From positions 30,480,894-30,544,893 of the forward strand of contig CM020618.1 of assembly GCA_009829735.1 (NCBI GenBank): a stretch of 64,000 nt of DNA. The letters are read 5' to 3'. Source of the DNA: Pyropia yezoensis. Its lineage: Eukaryota > Rhodophyta > Bangiophyceae > Bangiales > Bangiaceae. Of this stretch, positions 31,716-42,726 are shown piece after piece. Within the stretch, counting starts at the first letter, position 1. The number at the start of each line of letters is the position of its first letter. The notes beneath the pieces were generated by a model. The model was not told where the DNA came from. It ran no database searches and saw only the letters and a list, made by a program, of their open reading frames with translations. The translations under genes were made by a program, and so were the position numbers.

Positions 31716-32190
31716 TCAGTGGGCCAAGTATAACCGGTGTTTCGCCAGCGATTCCTTACGTCTGTAGATCAGGCATTGACCCGTAGTCCGGGTGGTTACT
31801 TGAGCCTTGGTCTCCGAGCGAGGAGGTAGGAGCACCGGTTTGAAGAGAGTCAAGGTAGACGGTGGGATGCGTTCCTTCGTGCTCTTGACAACACGAACGT
31901 TGGTGTCCAGATGCTCCAGCACCGGTGATACAAACCCATGGTTGAACTGCACCTTTCCTTCTCCGGGCAGGATACTCTTGACATGCTGCTTCTGGAAGTC
32001 CCAGCCTAGGATGAGGGGGACTGATAGAGTCTTGACTACTAGAAAGGGAAAAAGCATTGGTTCATTGTTGACATAGATGGCGACAGGAAGACGGCCCAGC
32101 GGTCGTAGGGTTTGGCCTGAAGCGTCGACAATATGGGCTCTGGTAGGCGCTCTCCAGGCATGTCGACGCCAGCCCGGACGTAACAGGTTC
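31716..32190 (-). pseudogene. Protease remnant of element C
   Basis: The minus strand reads VITENLLRPGW, then HIVDASGQTLRPLGRLPVAI, then VVKTLSVPLILGWDFQKQHV, the C-terminal half of a retroviral-type aspartic protease (ILGWDF is the conserved second motif). The catalytic DTGAG segment and the nucleocapsid zinc knuckle are absent: capsid sequence ending NYADANSL runs straight into this piece near 32195. An internal deletion is the simplest explanation. Confidence 0.75.
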
Positions 32191-33221
32191 TCAGTGATGA
32201 CGCAGGGAGTTCGCGTCAGCGTAGTTGGTCAGGAGCCAAATGACCGCTTCTGGGTACCGCCCAACGGTACGCCCGACAATCTGTCCGGCAAAATCTGGTA
32301 GAACCTGTGCGAACCGCTCTTCCGCTTCTCCGGTCATGTAGTTAACCAGGAGAGAGAGTGCCTTGCCCTCGGACACATCGTTGTCATTACATGCCTTGAC
32401 AAACCGGCGCAGGAAGGCAAAGATAAGCGCCGGTTTCTTCCCGGAAAACTTAGGATGTCCCCCTAAGGCCGGCTGCATTCGCCGGTTCAGGGATGCCATC
32501 TTCTTGGCCATCTTCCGAGTGTAACCTTGGTCTTGGTCCTCCAGCCGGTAGTTGCCCTAATACCTGACCTTGTTCAGGCTGCCATCCCCCACGTGATGGG
32601 CAGGAAAGTCAAACTCGACTAGCCTGCGCCGGGTGGAACCAGAAGATGCGTCCCAGTCATATCCCTCCTGAGGCTGAAGGAACTAGTCTCGCTGGTGCTA
32701 GAGCGACGACGACGACGTCGATGCCTCCGGCTGCTCCAGTAACCGGTCTTGGAGCTCCCCGCCCTATAAGACGCAAGGGGAGGAAACGCATGGCCGGTCC
32801 CGGGAGTCGAGGTCTCAGGGTGACCCGTAGAACCAGTTACAGCGGTGCCTCTGGCACTGCAAGTGCCCACAGGAAGAGGTGTATACACCCAGCTGCCATG
32901 TGTCGGTCCAGGAGTAAACACACCAGAGGCTATCCCTGGAGGTTGAGGAGTAGAACCGACAGGAGGGAGACGTCTGCTGCGAGCGGACTCAAACGCCGTT
33001 GACCCCGGGGTGGCTCCCGCAGGAGGGACAGCCGGAGGGACGGGCGCAGGAGGTACTTGGCCGCCCGTAGACTCCAGTCCGCTACCCGTTGTCACGCCCA
33101 GGTCTGCTTCGCCCGTAGGGAAATCGCCGGGTTGGGCACCTTCCCCCGCGGTCACCAGGAATGCGTCAAGGGACGCGGGGTCTACCCCTTCGGCCACCGT
33201 CGTACCAGGGAGGGTAGCCAT
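32191..33221 (-). pseudogene. gag of element C (truncated, frameshifted)
   Basis: Starts at ATG 33221 (MATLPGTTVAEGVDP) with a Pro/Gly/Thr-rich N-terminal part to about 32619. A frame change then leads into a capsid segment (32511-32191) with MQPALGGHPKFSGKKPALIF and FLRRFVKACNDNDVSEGKAL, matching the capsid regions of families A and B. The C-terminal part with the zinc knuckle has been deleted. Confidence 0.8.
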
Positions 33222-33409
33222 GTTGGTCTCTTGACGGCCACAGTCCAGTTGCCTGCGTGTCCAAAGATCGCAAGACCACAAGAGAGGGGTTGGAGAGCCA
33301 GGATTGGGATTCCCGTGAACGGGTGCAAATAATTCCCAAACCACAGAAAAAGACAGAACAGGAACAACCCAACCGCTGCTCCGAAATGTCTCTTCTCAAA
33401 CACCATAAT

Positions 33410-33426
33410 CCCCTGCTGCTCCACCA
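33410..33426 (-). other. Primer binding site of element C
   Basis: The minus strand carries TGGTGGAGCAGCAGGGG four bases after the end of the 5' LTR, the same 17-mer as in families A and B. Confidence 0.75.
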
Positions 33427-33430
33427 AATA

Positions 33431-34001
33431 TGTGGTATAAAACTCGATCCTCTCAGACACGTGTCAATATCCCTCGGAGGAAAGGGACAGGTAACACAGA
33501 AAGGGGAACTACGAGAGTGATATGCCTGTTGCCTGACGTGCCTGCTCGCAGAGCAAACAGATACGCACGGTAGTGCACACGGGGAAGAGGAAAACAAACA
33601 CGCAGTTGTCTTTTTCCTGAGGGCGCGGGCCAAGGGTGCCTCGCTGTCCCTCTTAACGTGCATCTGGGGGAGCCTCGGCACGTTGGCCAGGTAGCCCCCC
33701 CATACCCCCGAGTGGCCCCGACCCGAGCCGAACCTCATCAGGTCAGGGGCCACTATCACTACTAACTCTATTCCCACTCACTAATCTCACACTCAAATTC
33801 TCTCAAATCAAGTCCCTCACAAGTATGCAAAAACCCGTCAGAAATCCCTCTCTCACGTGTGGGTAGCGTAGTCCACCGCATCTCAGTGCCGGGCACGGGC
33901 CACGGCCGCCAACCATCACCACACGGCGGGCGTGCTTTGGCACCTGGTGCCCTCTGGTCGCAGTCCCGGGTCGGCGCCAAGTCGGGGCTAGGGATGCTAC
34001 A
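33431..34001 (-). repeat. 5' LTR of element C
   Basis: 571 bp, same length as the 3' LTR at 15949-16519 with about a dozen differences. It directly abuts element B reverse transcriptase through the TTTTC duplication at 34002-34006. Confidence 0.92.
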
Positions 34002-35271
34002 TTTTCCACTTGTTCCACGATCAGGTCCCGATGATGGAGCCCGGTACGGTACGGTTGGGAACGAATAGGCTTGGCCCCTTCCTTCACAGTGATCCGGTAG
34101 GGTGTCACGTCAATATTTCCCAGTTAACCGTCCCACAGACCCTTGTAGCGTTCCAAAAGTTCACGTACAGCCTGGTGTAGCTCAGGCGGGATCAGCTCGT
34201 ACGCTACCTTGGGCATCTTGACCGGGGTTCCGTCGGACGACTGTCCTTTTGTATCCGGCTCGGGTACCGTGGTTCCATCGGATCCTTCCGGGGTCTCCCC
34301 CCCCGCTGACGAAGCTTGACCCGACGTGTTCCCTTGCTCGGTTCCCAGAGTAACAATAGGGTCGGCCCCCTCACTAGGGGCCGGCAAGTAACCAGTGGGG
34401 ACCTTGAGCACGGCTCCGTCGTACGGGATAGCGAGGCCTACGGCGACGTTCTTGGGCAAGTTGACCGCCCGGCTTGAGATGTTCATTATATGGATCCGGA
34501 AGTCCCGCCGGGTCCGTACGTTAGCCAGGGCGTTATGCAGACGGAGCCTTTTCTTAGCCATCTTGTGCGGTCGTTCATAAGGTAAACAACGTCCATTTGC
34601 TCCGCACTTGACGTAGACCGCTTGGAGGGATCGGGGTGCCAAAGTTACACCCTTAGAGAGGTACTATCAGAAGAACAATGGCGTACAGGGTTACCCTTCA
34701 CAGGAAAAGCGTTCTGGGTAGATCGCCTTAACGTGTTCCTTCTGAAAGTCCATCCCGAGGATCAACGGTACCGCAAGGGCCCTGACCACGAGGAACTTGA
34801 ACTTTATCGGCTTCCCGTTCACAATAACCGAGAGTTCCACGATCCCACGGGCCCGTAATAACTGACCCGAGGCGTCACACACATGCGTCGACTTGGGGGC
34901 TCTCGACGCCAGTCGTCGCCGCCCGTCAGGGAGCATGTCCTCAAGTACCACGCTTGGCCCAGCACCAGTGTCGAGGATAGCAGTGGTGTTCTTCGGTTCC
35001 TCCTTGTCCAGTCGAATCAAAGCATTCAGAGCAAAGTTTCTCTTACGCAGTACAAGCAAGGTACCCTTGAACCCAAAGGGCTTTTTCATCCCCATCCGAC
35101 GTCGGAGCCCAGACTTGGATAGTCGTGCCAGAGATGGCAGACAGGAACAAGGGGTTTTCACAGTAATAGGATACTCAGAACGTACAGGTAAAACGGGGCC
35201 CTCGAAGATCTTGGAGAACCCCAACGCAGTTGCAAACGAGCAGGTACTATCCCGACAATGGGGAGGGGACC
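34002..35271 (-). pseudogene. pol of element B, 5' part (protease and start of reverse transcriptase)
   Basis: Reading from 35224 downward: a protease with the intact active site AILDTGAGPSVVLEDMLPDG and the second motif VPLILGMDF, a linker, then the beginning of reverse transcriptase (PELHQAVRELLERYKGLWDG, GAKPIRSQPYRTGLHHRDLI). One frame is used with stops at 34691 and 34124. It ends at the C insertion, and sequence at 15948 continues it in frame. The upstream end is cut by the hAT-like element at 35272-35279. Confidence 0.88.
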
Positions 35272-36609
35272 GTTTCGATCAGGCCCTACCATGAGTATCA
35301 CTTTAAGAACCGAGTATGGGTATCGCCTCAAGTTAATTGCACGAGTACCAGTATATGAAATTTGGTCTGGCGACCACTAGTATAAGCAATTGGGAAATCG
35401 GCTCGAGTAGCGATATTTTATATACTCGAAACTTCGAGTATTTTGAGGTTTGGAACTGCCCCGAAAGGAACGGTTGTGCTCCGATGACGGTTGCTACCAG
35501 TCAGGAGAGCAGGGCCCACGGCCGTCTCTGAGTCTCGTGTGAGCGCCGGCTGAAAGCCGCACGGCGTGCTGCGGTGGCATCTGAGGGCGTGCTGCGCTGC
35601 CGCCCGAACCACCGAGGACGACTTCCCGCGGGCGGGCTCTCCCGCTGGAAGGCAACCACGCTGCCTGGCGCGAAAGGGAGGTCTTGCGCTCCGCATCCCC
35701 TTTTCACCCACCCCTTCAGCAAGCACCTTCCCCCTCTGCCCCCCCCCCCCGAGGTGGCATCTACCCCTCCCCACCCCCATGTTCTCATTAACCAGGTCGT
35801 GCCACCCCGCGCCCGCTTCTGCACTACTGTTGCGGCCATCAGCTCTGCCGCCGCAGCTATAGCCACTGGCTGTGGCTGCGCCGGTCGGCTTGCGGAGTTG
35901 GTGGCGCCGGCGGGAAGCAATGCAGGCACAGCGTCTGCGTGCACGCCAGGCGGGTGCCATTGCCGCTCACGACGGGAACGAGGCAGGCGTCCTGGTGTGC
36001 CCAGTACGTGTGCAGGTGCCCGCAAGGTCGCGTTTTTGGGCGGCTGTTGGGGAGGCGGGCGCATCCCTTTCGCCCCATTCCCCCTCCCCCCCACTCCAAT
36101 CCCCGATCCCCTCCCCCTCCTCCCCCCCCACCTCCCTCTGTGCTCGACCCAACTGCGACAGCGGACACGTGGCCTCTCCTTCCACAACGGCCTCCACCGC
36201 CTCCAACACCCCCTTCCCCCCCCTCTCCCACCAATCCCAACCCCCCTCCCTCTCCCCCCCCCTCATCCCCCGCCGCCGCCACAACCGCGGACTGCTCACG
36301 TCTGCGCCGGCAGCAGGACCCCCGCCGCCTCCGCAGCTGCCGGCATGACGGGCCCGCACCCCGGCTTGACGGCAGGCGGCCGTGAAGGCGACGGCGGTGG
36401 CGGACCGCCGGTCTCCGCGAAGCTGCCGTCGCCGGCGGCGGTGGCGGCGGCACCGCCCGCGGCGATGAGGTGCGTCGTAATGCGTCGCCGCCGCCGGGGT
36501 TGCGGCTGCCGCCGCCGCCGCTGAGGCTGCGGCTGCTGCCGCTGCTGCCGCCGCCGACACGTCGTCGGCGGGGGTGGTGGACCACTCACCATAGTAGTGG
36601 CGTCGCCGC

Positions 36610-36715
36610 CGCCGCCGCCGCCGCCGCCTCCTCACCGCAGCGGTGCCCGCGGGCGTACCCCCTCGACACGTCCGCGGCGGTCAGGCCCAGCACCTCTGCG
36701 CACGCCCCCCCATTG
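36610..36715 (-). repeat. Second copy of the Cys-containing sulfurase segment
   Basis: The minus strand reads GGCACNGGACAEVLGLTAAD then YARGHRCGE, a close copy of the segment at about 38015-38110 (GGCACNGGACAEVLSLTAAK, then YVRGHRYG). Both copies are followed by CCG/GGC repeats. In a normal sulfurase this segment occurs once, before the MOSC domain; here the extra copy lies after MOSC-like sequence. This indicates a partial tandem duplication or two overlapping gene copies. Confidence 0.65.
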
Positions 36716-37971
36716 CAGGCGCACCCCCCTCAGACGGTGGCCTCGACCGCCCTCAAAAGCAACCGCGGCGGCACGCGGGCCGCGGTGAGCATTACGTTGG
36801 CCCGCCACGCCGCGCCGTCAACGGGTGGCGCCGCCGCCGCCACCACCGCCCGCCGTATCGCCAGCGCCGACTGTGCAATGGTCACCAGCAGGGCCGCGCG
36901 GTTAGCGAGGCTGCCGCCGCCGCCGCCGCCGCCGCCGCCGTCGCCGCGGCCGCTCAAGACGCACCGCGCCCCCCCGCCCCCATCCCCGCCGGCGGCCTTT
37001 CCCCCCCCCCCCGCGGGGCGTGGCACCGCCACCAGCCACACCCGCTGTCGCAGGGCGGCGGACAGCCACCCATCCGCCGACACTCCCCCACCCCTCCGCT
37101 CGCCCCCCCCCCACGCGCACCACCCGTCGGCCCCCCCCCCCCCCAGCACGCCACCGTCACGTCCACACCCTCCTCCGTCCACCCGCTCCACCCCCCCCGC
37201 TCCCACCAGCTGCCCATCCCCAATGACATTGCCGGGACGGCCAGGCGGGTGGCCACGTCGGGGTGGGTGGTGAGGACGAGCGTCGCACCCCCCCCCCCCT
37301 CCCTTTCCCCCCCCCGCCGCTGGTGGCGGCAGGCACAGTAGCGGCGTTCAGGTGGCCGGCGGCCGGCGACGTTGCGCGGCCGAGCAGCCGGTGCGGCGGC
37401 GCCGCGGTCGCGGCGCCCCGGTGGCGGTCGCCCTCTCGGCCGCCGCCGCCGCCGCTGGGAGCGGCGGCCGCCGCGTCGAGCGGCCACACGGGGGGGGAAA
37501 AGCCGCCCAGCACCTTGACGAGGTACACCCCCACGGCGGTGATGACCGCGCCGTCCAGGGGGTGCGCAGGCGGGCCAAGCGGGGCGGCGGCGGCAGCTGC
37601 CGCGGGGGGACAAGCTCCGGCGGCAGCGGCCGCGTCAGCAGCGACGGGGGCGGGGGCGGCAGCAACACCAGCTGGGGGCACCGAGCGCGGGGAGGGTGGC
37701 CGCCCGCTGCGGCCGGCGGCAACGAGCACGGTAGCCGCCGCGGCGGCGGCGGGGGCAACGTCGGCGTCGGTGGCGGCCGTCCTTCCCCAAGCCAGGGGGC
37801 CCGCCGGCGGCACGTCCACCCCCCCAAACGCGTCGGCCAGCACCCGCGTCAGCACCGCCCCGTCGGCGGTTTGCTCGTGCGCCCGACGCTGGCGCGCACC
37901 ACCCCTCGCGGCCGGCCGTCGGGGATGAGCCGCCCCTCCCACCCCGCCCCTCACCCCCGCTTCCCACCGCC

Positions 37972-38002
<31 letters not shown>

Positions 38003-38241
38003 CCACCCCCACCGTAGCGGTGCCCGCGGACGTACCCTCCCAACCCTTTCGCGGCAGTCAGGCTCAGCACCTCAGCGCACGCCCCGCCATTGCACGCGCA
38101 CCCCCCCCGAAGGGCCACCCGCCTCGCCGCCGCGGCGGCGACCACCGCCCCGTGCGGGACGTACCCCCCCCCCCGGGTGCGCACACTAAACGCCACCACC
38201 GTCCCGCCAACCGCGGCCGTGCACGCGGACGCGGACATCGC

Positions 38242-38262
38242 GGCGGGGGGGGGGGGGGGGGG
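38242..38262 (+). repeat. Homopolymeric G tract inside the hAT-like element
   Basis: A run of about 17-18 G beginning shortly after CGCGGC near 38242. Several other C or G runs of 8-10 lie nearby. Such tracts are prone to length errors, which may explain frame changes in the sulfurase-like gene. Confidence 0.7.
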
Positions 38263-40233
38263 CGAGTAGAGGGTGATCAGCGGGCGGTCCCGGTCGGCGG
38301 CCACCCGCAACGAGGGCCAGCGCGGCGCGAGTGGCGGCCGCCGCGGCGGCGGCGCGGGCGAAAATGGCCGCCATGCCGCCGACGAAGGCGAGGAGGTCCA
38401 GGCCAGCCGCCAGCGCGGCGACGCCCAGGTAGTGGGGGGTGCCCTTCTCGAGGCCCGCGGGGGGGGAGAGCGCCACGGGGCGGCCAGCGCGCGCAGTCGG
38501 GGGCGCCACCGCAACGGTACCGCCGGCCCAGTGCAGCGCCGACGGGGGGGGGGCGGCGGAAGCGGCCCCGTCTGTGACCCCCGCCGCCGTCGGCGGGCGC
38601 GGAACGTAGAGGAGCGCCCGCACCGCGGGGGAGTGGCGCGCAAGCAGCAGCGCGCCGAGGCCGGTGGGGTCGCCAAAGAGCTTGAAAAACGAGACGGCCA
38701 CCGCGTCGGCGGCGGGGGTGCCCAACAGGTCCACCGGCCGCGTCGTGGCCGCCCTGGCCGCGTCCGACAGCGACAGCACGAGGCGCGCCGGGGAGGGGGG
38801 GGGGTCCCACCGCCCCCACCGCCGCCGCGACTGCAACCGCCTGCGCCACTACCACCGTTCCCACCACGGCCGTTTCGCGGCAGGACCCCGCTGGCGCGCT
38901 TGGCACCCGCACACAGCGCCTGGACGGGAAAGACGGTGCCGGTGAGGTTGCACTCAGCAGACAGGACGACGAGCACAAACGGATGCAACCCCCCTCCGCC
39001 CTCCACAGCAGTTCCACCGCCTCCCCCCACCCCGCTTCCCCCCGCCCCCCCCTACCTGATCACCTTACCACACGCGGTGGCCATCCCCCCCCCTTCCACC
39101 GTCACCACACGCCCCCCACCCCTCACCGCATACGCCGCCACCCCCGCCGCCGAGTGGAGGTACCACTGGTGGACCACCGCCCCGTCGTCGGGCGTCCACG
39201 GCAGGCGCTCGGCGGCCAGCTTGAGCGCCGCCGTCGCGACCGCCGTCCACACCACCAGGTGGGTGGCGCGGGTGACGCTAAAAAAGACCAGCACCCGCCG
39301 CCGCACCGCCTGGGCGGCTGAGAGCGCCGACGGGGGGGCCCGCACCGGGCCGAAGACCCAGCGTGGGAGGTTGCCGCCACCACCGCCGCCGTCGCCGCTG
39401 CCGCCGCCGCCGCCGCTGCAGCCGTCGCCCCCAACGCCGCCGTCGCCCCCAACGCCGCCGTCAGCCTCACCGTCGCTGTCGCCGTCGCCGACGTCGGTTA
39501 GCGGGGGGGCCACCGCCGAGTGGGGGTTGGCGGCGACGCCCGCCACCAGCGCCGCCGCCACCGCCGCACGTAGGCGTCTGCGTAGGGCACCGCGGCGGCG
39601 GCGTCGAGGTAGGTCCACCCACCCAGCCGGGACGCCAAGTCGGCGCGGAGCGCCGCAAACGCCCACATCCTTGCCCACAGGTCCAGCCTAGTGAGCCAGA
39701 GGGCTTGCGCATTCGGTTTTCAAACTTAGGTCGGCTGGCTCTGCTCCTGCTCCCCGTGAAATGAATGGCCTCCTGTATCGGTAGTCTGCGGAGTCTATGT
39801 ATGCTGACACTCGTGTTTCACAAACCACAGTCTCGCGGCACTCCTCGCCACAGATAGCCATGAACTTTCTTAGCGCTCGTGCTTACAAGCTGGGCCGATA
39901 TTTTGCTCCCACGGCGGATGAGTCTCCATGAATACGCGCTCGTCGCACCATTTGTACGCTCTCACGCGAGCCAAAACCTATCCATATAGTGAAAAGGAAA
40001 GGCTCTCATTCCAGATGACTGTAGAACTGGGGCAGACATGGACTGTGAGCGGTGATCATGACCAGTACTCACTCGGCTGTATCTGTGAGTATAGTATGTG
40101 ACTCTCTCAGCGGATCAAGTACCGTATGTAGCTCTCGGAAAAACGACGAGTACGGGTATACCAGTACTCACACCCGTGGGAATACTCACTCAAAATATAC
40201 TTATGGTAGGGCCTGGTTTCGATCCGCCCCCCG

Positions 40234-41940
40234 TTACTCTTTTCCCGAGGGTCGCGGCTCCTGGGAACCGACGTTCACGTGGCACCCTTGGTCCGCCGCG
40301 TCATCCGAGAGGTTTATGCCTTCACAAAGGGCCTGTACCATAGCAACTTGGATCTGACGATGGAACTGGCGGTCCGCGTTCGGCTTTACTTCGGTACTCT
40401 GACTCCGTCCACGAGTGGCCGCAAGGAACGAGTCCCGGGCCTGGATAACCGCTTTCCGTTGGACCGCAGACAACATGGAACATCGATAGGCCATGTGGCC
40501 CGGTTCCCAACAAATGTAACAACGGTACGGGCGTCGACTGTCCATGGTACGTACTCCCACGAACTGGGGCGTGGGTCCCTTGAACCCAAACACTTGACCC
40601 GACCCGTTCTTCTAAGTTTCCTTCTCGAGGGGGCCCTTAAGGATCGTAGAGAGGCCCATAGGATTAACAGCCATCAACGAGGACGAGTCCAGCAAACGAT
40701 TGGGCCTCGGTTCAATGGGTCTGCGGACGGTTCCAGATGGGCCAGCCTTGGTCACAGAGGCCCCTCGAACCATCTTGATGACCTCGGTAGCCGCCTTGCT
40801 CTTGCCCGCAATAAACTTTACAAGCTGCTGGTACGTACGGTCAGGGATTTTGTAAACAAATGAGTCCGTACGTAGGTACTCAGGGAGCCTTTGAATCAGC
40901 TGCTGTTTCATGGTACCTTCGGTGTGGATGTTACCACATAATTCCGTCAGACCCCGTAAGCGTACCGCAAAAGCCTCGATACCTTTATCTGGTTCCTTGG
41001 CGGCCCGACTGAACTTATCCTGCGCCAGTGCCAACGCATGGGGTTCAGCGTACGTTTCAAGGAACCAGTTAACAGCCTCGGGGTAACTCGTGATCGAAGC
41101 GCCACCTGACGCGCTTGAGGAGTCCGGAAGGGCCCGAGTGTACCGCAGTTCCGCGTCCCCAGACAGGAAATGAGGGATCGCGTACAGGGCCATGCCCTCG
41201 GAAACCCCATTATCGTTACATGCCTTAACCAGTTTTCGGAGCCACGTGAAGACCTTGAGGGCCTCTTTCCCAGAGAAGTCAGGGTACCCAGCAAAAGAGT
41301 GTTTCATGCTACGAGCAACCCGTCCCATATTGTGTGCTTCTCGCGTTCCATAGGTCGATTTTTTGTTCCGTAGGAGAAACGCACGATAGTCCAGGACCCG
41401 AGCAAAACGATCGTCGGAACACTTGATTACCTGGGGCTCGGTTCGTGGGTTCCGAATGGGTTCCAGGTCCTCCTCGTCAAATACGGATGAAATTGGGGTA
41501 CCAGAAGAAGAAGAGGAAGAGGAGCCACTCGAATAATGACGACGCCGGTGACGGCGGGAACGAGAACGATCGGAACGACTGGTATCACGGGACCCACCCT
41601 GGCCAGCAGGACTCTGGCTCAGGGCCTGGGAAACAGTAGCCAAAATCTCATCTCGAAACGTTTCCAGTGTGGACAGAATGTCGGGGGACCCAGTAACAGT
41701 GGCCGAAGGTGGAACTCGGGTCCCTGACTCGGAACCCGCGTCCCCGCGTAAATCCTGACCCGTTGTAGCCCGGATCCCACCCGGGGGCGCTGTCCCCCGA
41801 CGAGGAATCCCTGCCTGCCCGCCTCCACCACGGTTCGACGGACCCGAGGGACCGCCGCGGCCACGGCCAGCGGGAGTAACCATCGAAACGTCCGACGGCG
41901 CACCACGGCCCCGACCGCCCGAAGGGACAGGGTCCGTCAT
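40234..41940 (-). pseudogene. gag of element B
   Basis: ATG 41940 opens a frame with a Gly/Arg/Pro-rich N-terminus (MTDPVPSGGRGRGAPSDV), a Ser/Arg stretch (SRSDRSRSRRHRRRHYSSGS) and a capsid region (HSFAGYPDFSGKEALKVF, WLRKLVKACNDNGVSEGMAL). A stop at 40612-40614 interrupts it. The same frame then continues with the zinc knuckle CYICWEPGHMAYRC to 40234. Apart from that stop the frame is intact. The hAT-like element starts 10 bp downstream, past its target duplication. Confidence 0.88.
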
Positions 41941-42060
41941 GTTCGCCGTGCGGCACTCGAACTGAACCAAACGATCTCGTTAACGGAAACGGGAACCGAG
42001 GAACCAAACGCCACAGAGCAAGAAGAGGGCTGTCCCGATAAGGGAGAAGAGTAAAGCCCT

Positions 42061-42077
42061 CCCCTGCTGCTCCACCA
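42061..42077 (-). other. Primer binding site of element B
   Basis: The minus strand has TGGTGGAGCAGCAGGGG four bases after the 5' LTR end (42082), identical to families A and C. Confidence 0.75.
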
Positions 42078-42081
42078 TAAA

Positions 42082-42726
42082 TGTAGCGTAATGGGACCCA
42101 GATTCCCGGACCCAGAAACCACAACCACACACACAGAGACCACAGTCCGAAGCCCAGGAAGGAACAGGTAAGAGCCCTTGCTGGTCCACTCGCCCGCCAC
42201 GATACGAGGCAACGGTAAACAGGACAAAAAAGCCCGAGGGAGAAGGAACCCAAAGCACTGTTGATTTCTCAAGATGGCCCCGGGGAGAACCCCGGAGCAC
42301 CCCTCAAGAACCTTCCCCCCCTGGCCGCTCCAGGGGCCCTGAGCGAGGCCACCAGAGGGCGCCCCCAGCGGGCCAAGTGCCAGCAAGGCACAGGCCGCTC
42401 GCCGGGCCAGCACACAAAAAGCAAGCGAAATCCCCCAACACAAATTTAAATCCCCGAAAAAAACCCAGTGGGTAAAAGGGGAAAGACACGAAATCACGCA
42501 AGGAAAACAAATGCGAAAAATCAAGCAAATAACCCGAAGGTCAGTATGCCCCAACCCGGCAAGTCCACCGCTCCGGGTGACCAATCAGGGCGCCGGGCGT
42601 GTCGCCACTGCCCCGGGCCACCCATGCAGAGATTCTCGCGCAGCGCGTGGCTCCACGTAACACTGCCAGCCGGGTCCCAAGTCAGTCTCCCGGGTTCCAA
42701 CGGTCCCGGGGGCGCAGAACGCCACA
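42082..42726 (-). repeat. 5' LTR of element B
   Basis: 645 bp; minus strand TGTGGCGTTCTGCG ... CATTACGCTACA. Flanked by ACCTT at 42727-42731, matching 10075-10079. It has dozens of differences from the 3' LTR, indicating an old insertion. Confidence 0.9.

Larger units (their letters stand above)
15949..34001 (-). mobile_element. Ty3/Gypsy chromovirus, family C, inserted in reverse transcriptase of element B
   Basis: LTRs of 571 bp (15949-16519 and 33431-34001), starting TGTAGCATCC and ending ATACCACA or ATCACACCACA-type sequence on the minus strand, are flanked by the 5-bp duplication TTTTC (15944-15948 and 34002-34006). Removing C and one duplication joins the two halves of the B reverse transcriptase in frame. 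C carries gag, pol with chromodomain and an antisense ORF, all decayed. It holds element A2 at 16548-25927; without A2 it is about 8.7 kb. About a dozen LTR differences put its age between B and A2. Confidence 0.93.
36600..39680 (-). pseudogene. Molybdenum cofactor sulfurase-like gene (captured, decayed or intron-containing)
   Basis: Minus-strand pieces follow the order of eukaryotic Moco sulfurase (MOCOS/ABA3), a class V aminotransferase-like domain followed by a MOSC domain. Reading down from 39680: LASRLGGWTYLDAAAA; ANPHSAV; VWTAVATAALKLAAERLPW (about 39200); VLSAECNLTGTVFP (about 38950); VSFFKLFGDPTGLGALLLAR (about 38680), whose Lys fits the PLP lysine; EKGTPHYLGVAAL; GGCACNGGACAEVLSL (about 38090), holding the expected persulfide-type Cys. 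Then GVYLVKVLGGFSPPVWPLD (about 37510), and MOSC-like pieces WLSAALRQRVWLV (about 37050) and LANRAALLVTIAQS (about 36890). The pieces lie in different frames, separated by G/C-rich low-complexity tracts, so introns, frameshifts or sequencing errors in homopolymers are all possible. The MOSC end is truncated and runs into a second copy of an upstream exon. Confidence 0.7.
35280..40215. mobile_element. hAT-like DNA transposon, non-autonomous, carrying a host gene
   Basis: 4936 bp bounded by imperfect terminal inverted repeats (CAGGCCCTACCATGAGTAT at 35280-35298; CAGGCCCTACCATAAGTAT as reverse complement of 40197-40215) and a perfect 8-bp target duplication GTTTCGAT (35272-35279 and 40216-40223). 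An 8-bp duplication and CAGG-type ends are typical of hAT transposons. Both end regions (about 35300-35460 and 40040-40200) are less GC-rich and contain several GAGTA/TACTC motifs like subterminal transposase sites. No transposase ORF is recognisable. The very GC-rich interior holds a molybdenum cofactor sulfurase-like gene on the minus strand. It is inserted between gag and protease of element B. Confidence 0.88.
10080..42726 (-). mobile_element. Ty3/Gypsy chromovirus, family B, carrying nested insertions
   Basis: LTRs of 645 bp at both ends (10080-10724 and 42082-42726) and a 5-bp target duplication ACCTT (10075-10079 and 42727-42731) define the element. On the minus strand it holds gag, protease, reverse transcriptase, RNase H, integrase and a chromodomain remnant, plus an antisense ORF near the 3' LTR. 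Without its two insertions (element C at 15949-34001 and a hAT-like element at 35280-40215) it would be about 9.6 kb. The LTRs differ at several dozen positions and every ORF is broken, so it is an old copy. Confidence 0.92.

Noticed and set aside
35574..39691. Long Pro/Ala/Arg/Gly-rich ORFs on both strands as independent host genes (for example 35574-36524, 36470-37273, 38273-39691 plus)
   Set aside because: They overlap in several frames, consist of low-complexity codon runs from CCG/GGC repeats, and have no recognisable domain. Only the minus-strand sulfurase-like pieces show conserved motifs in order.
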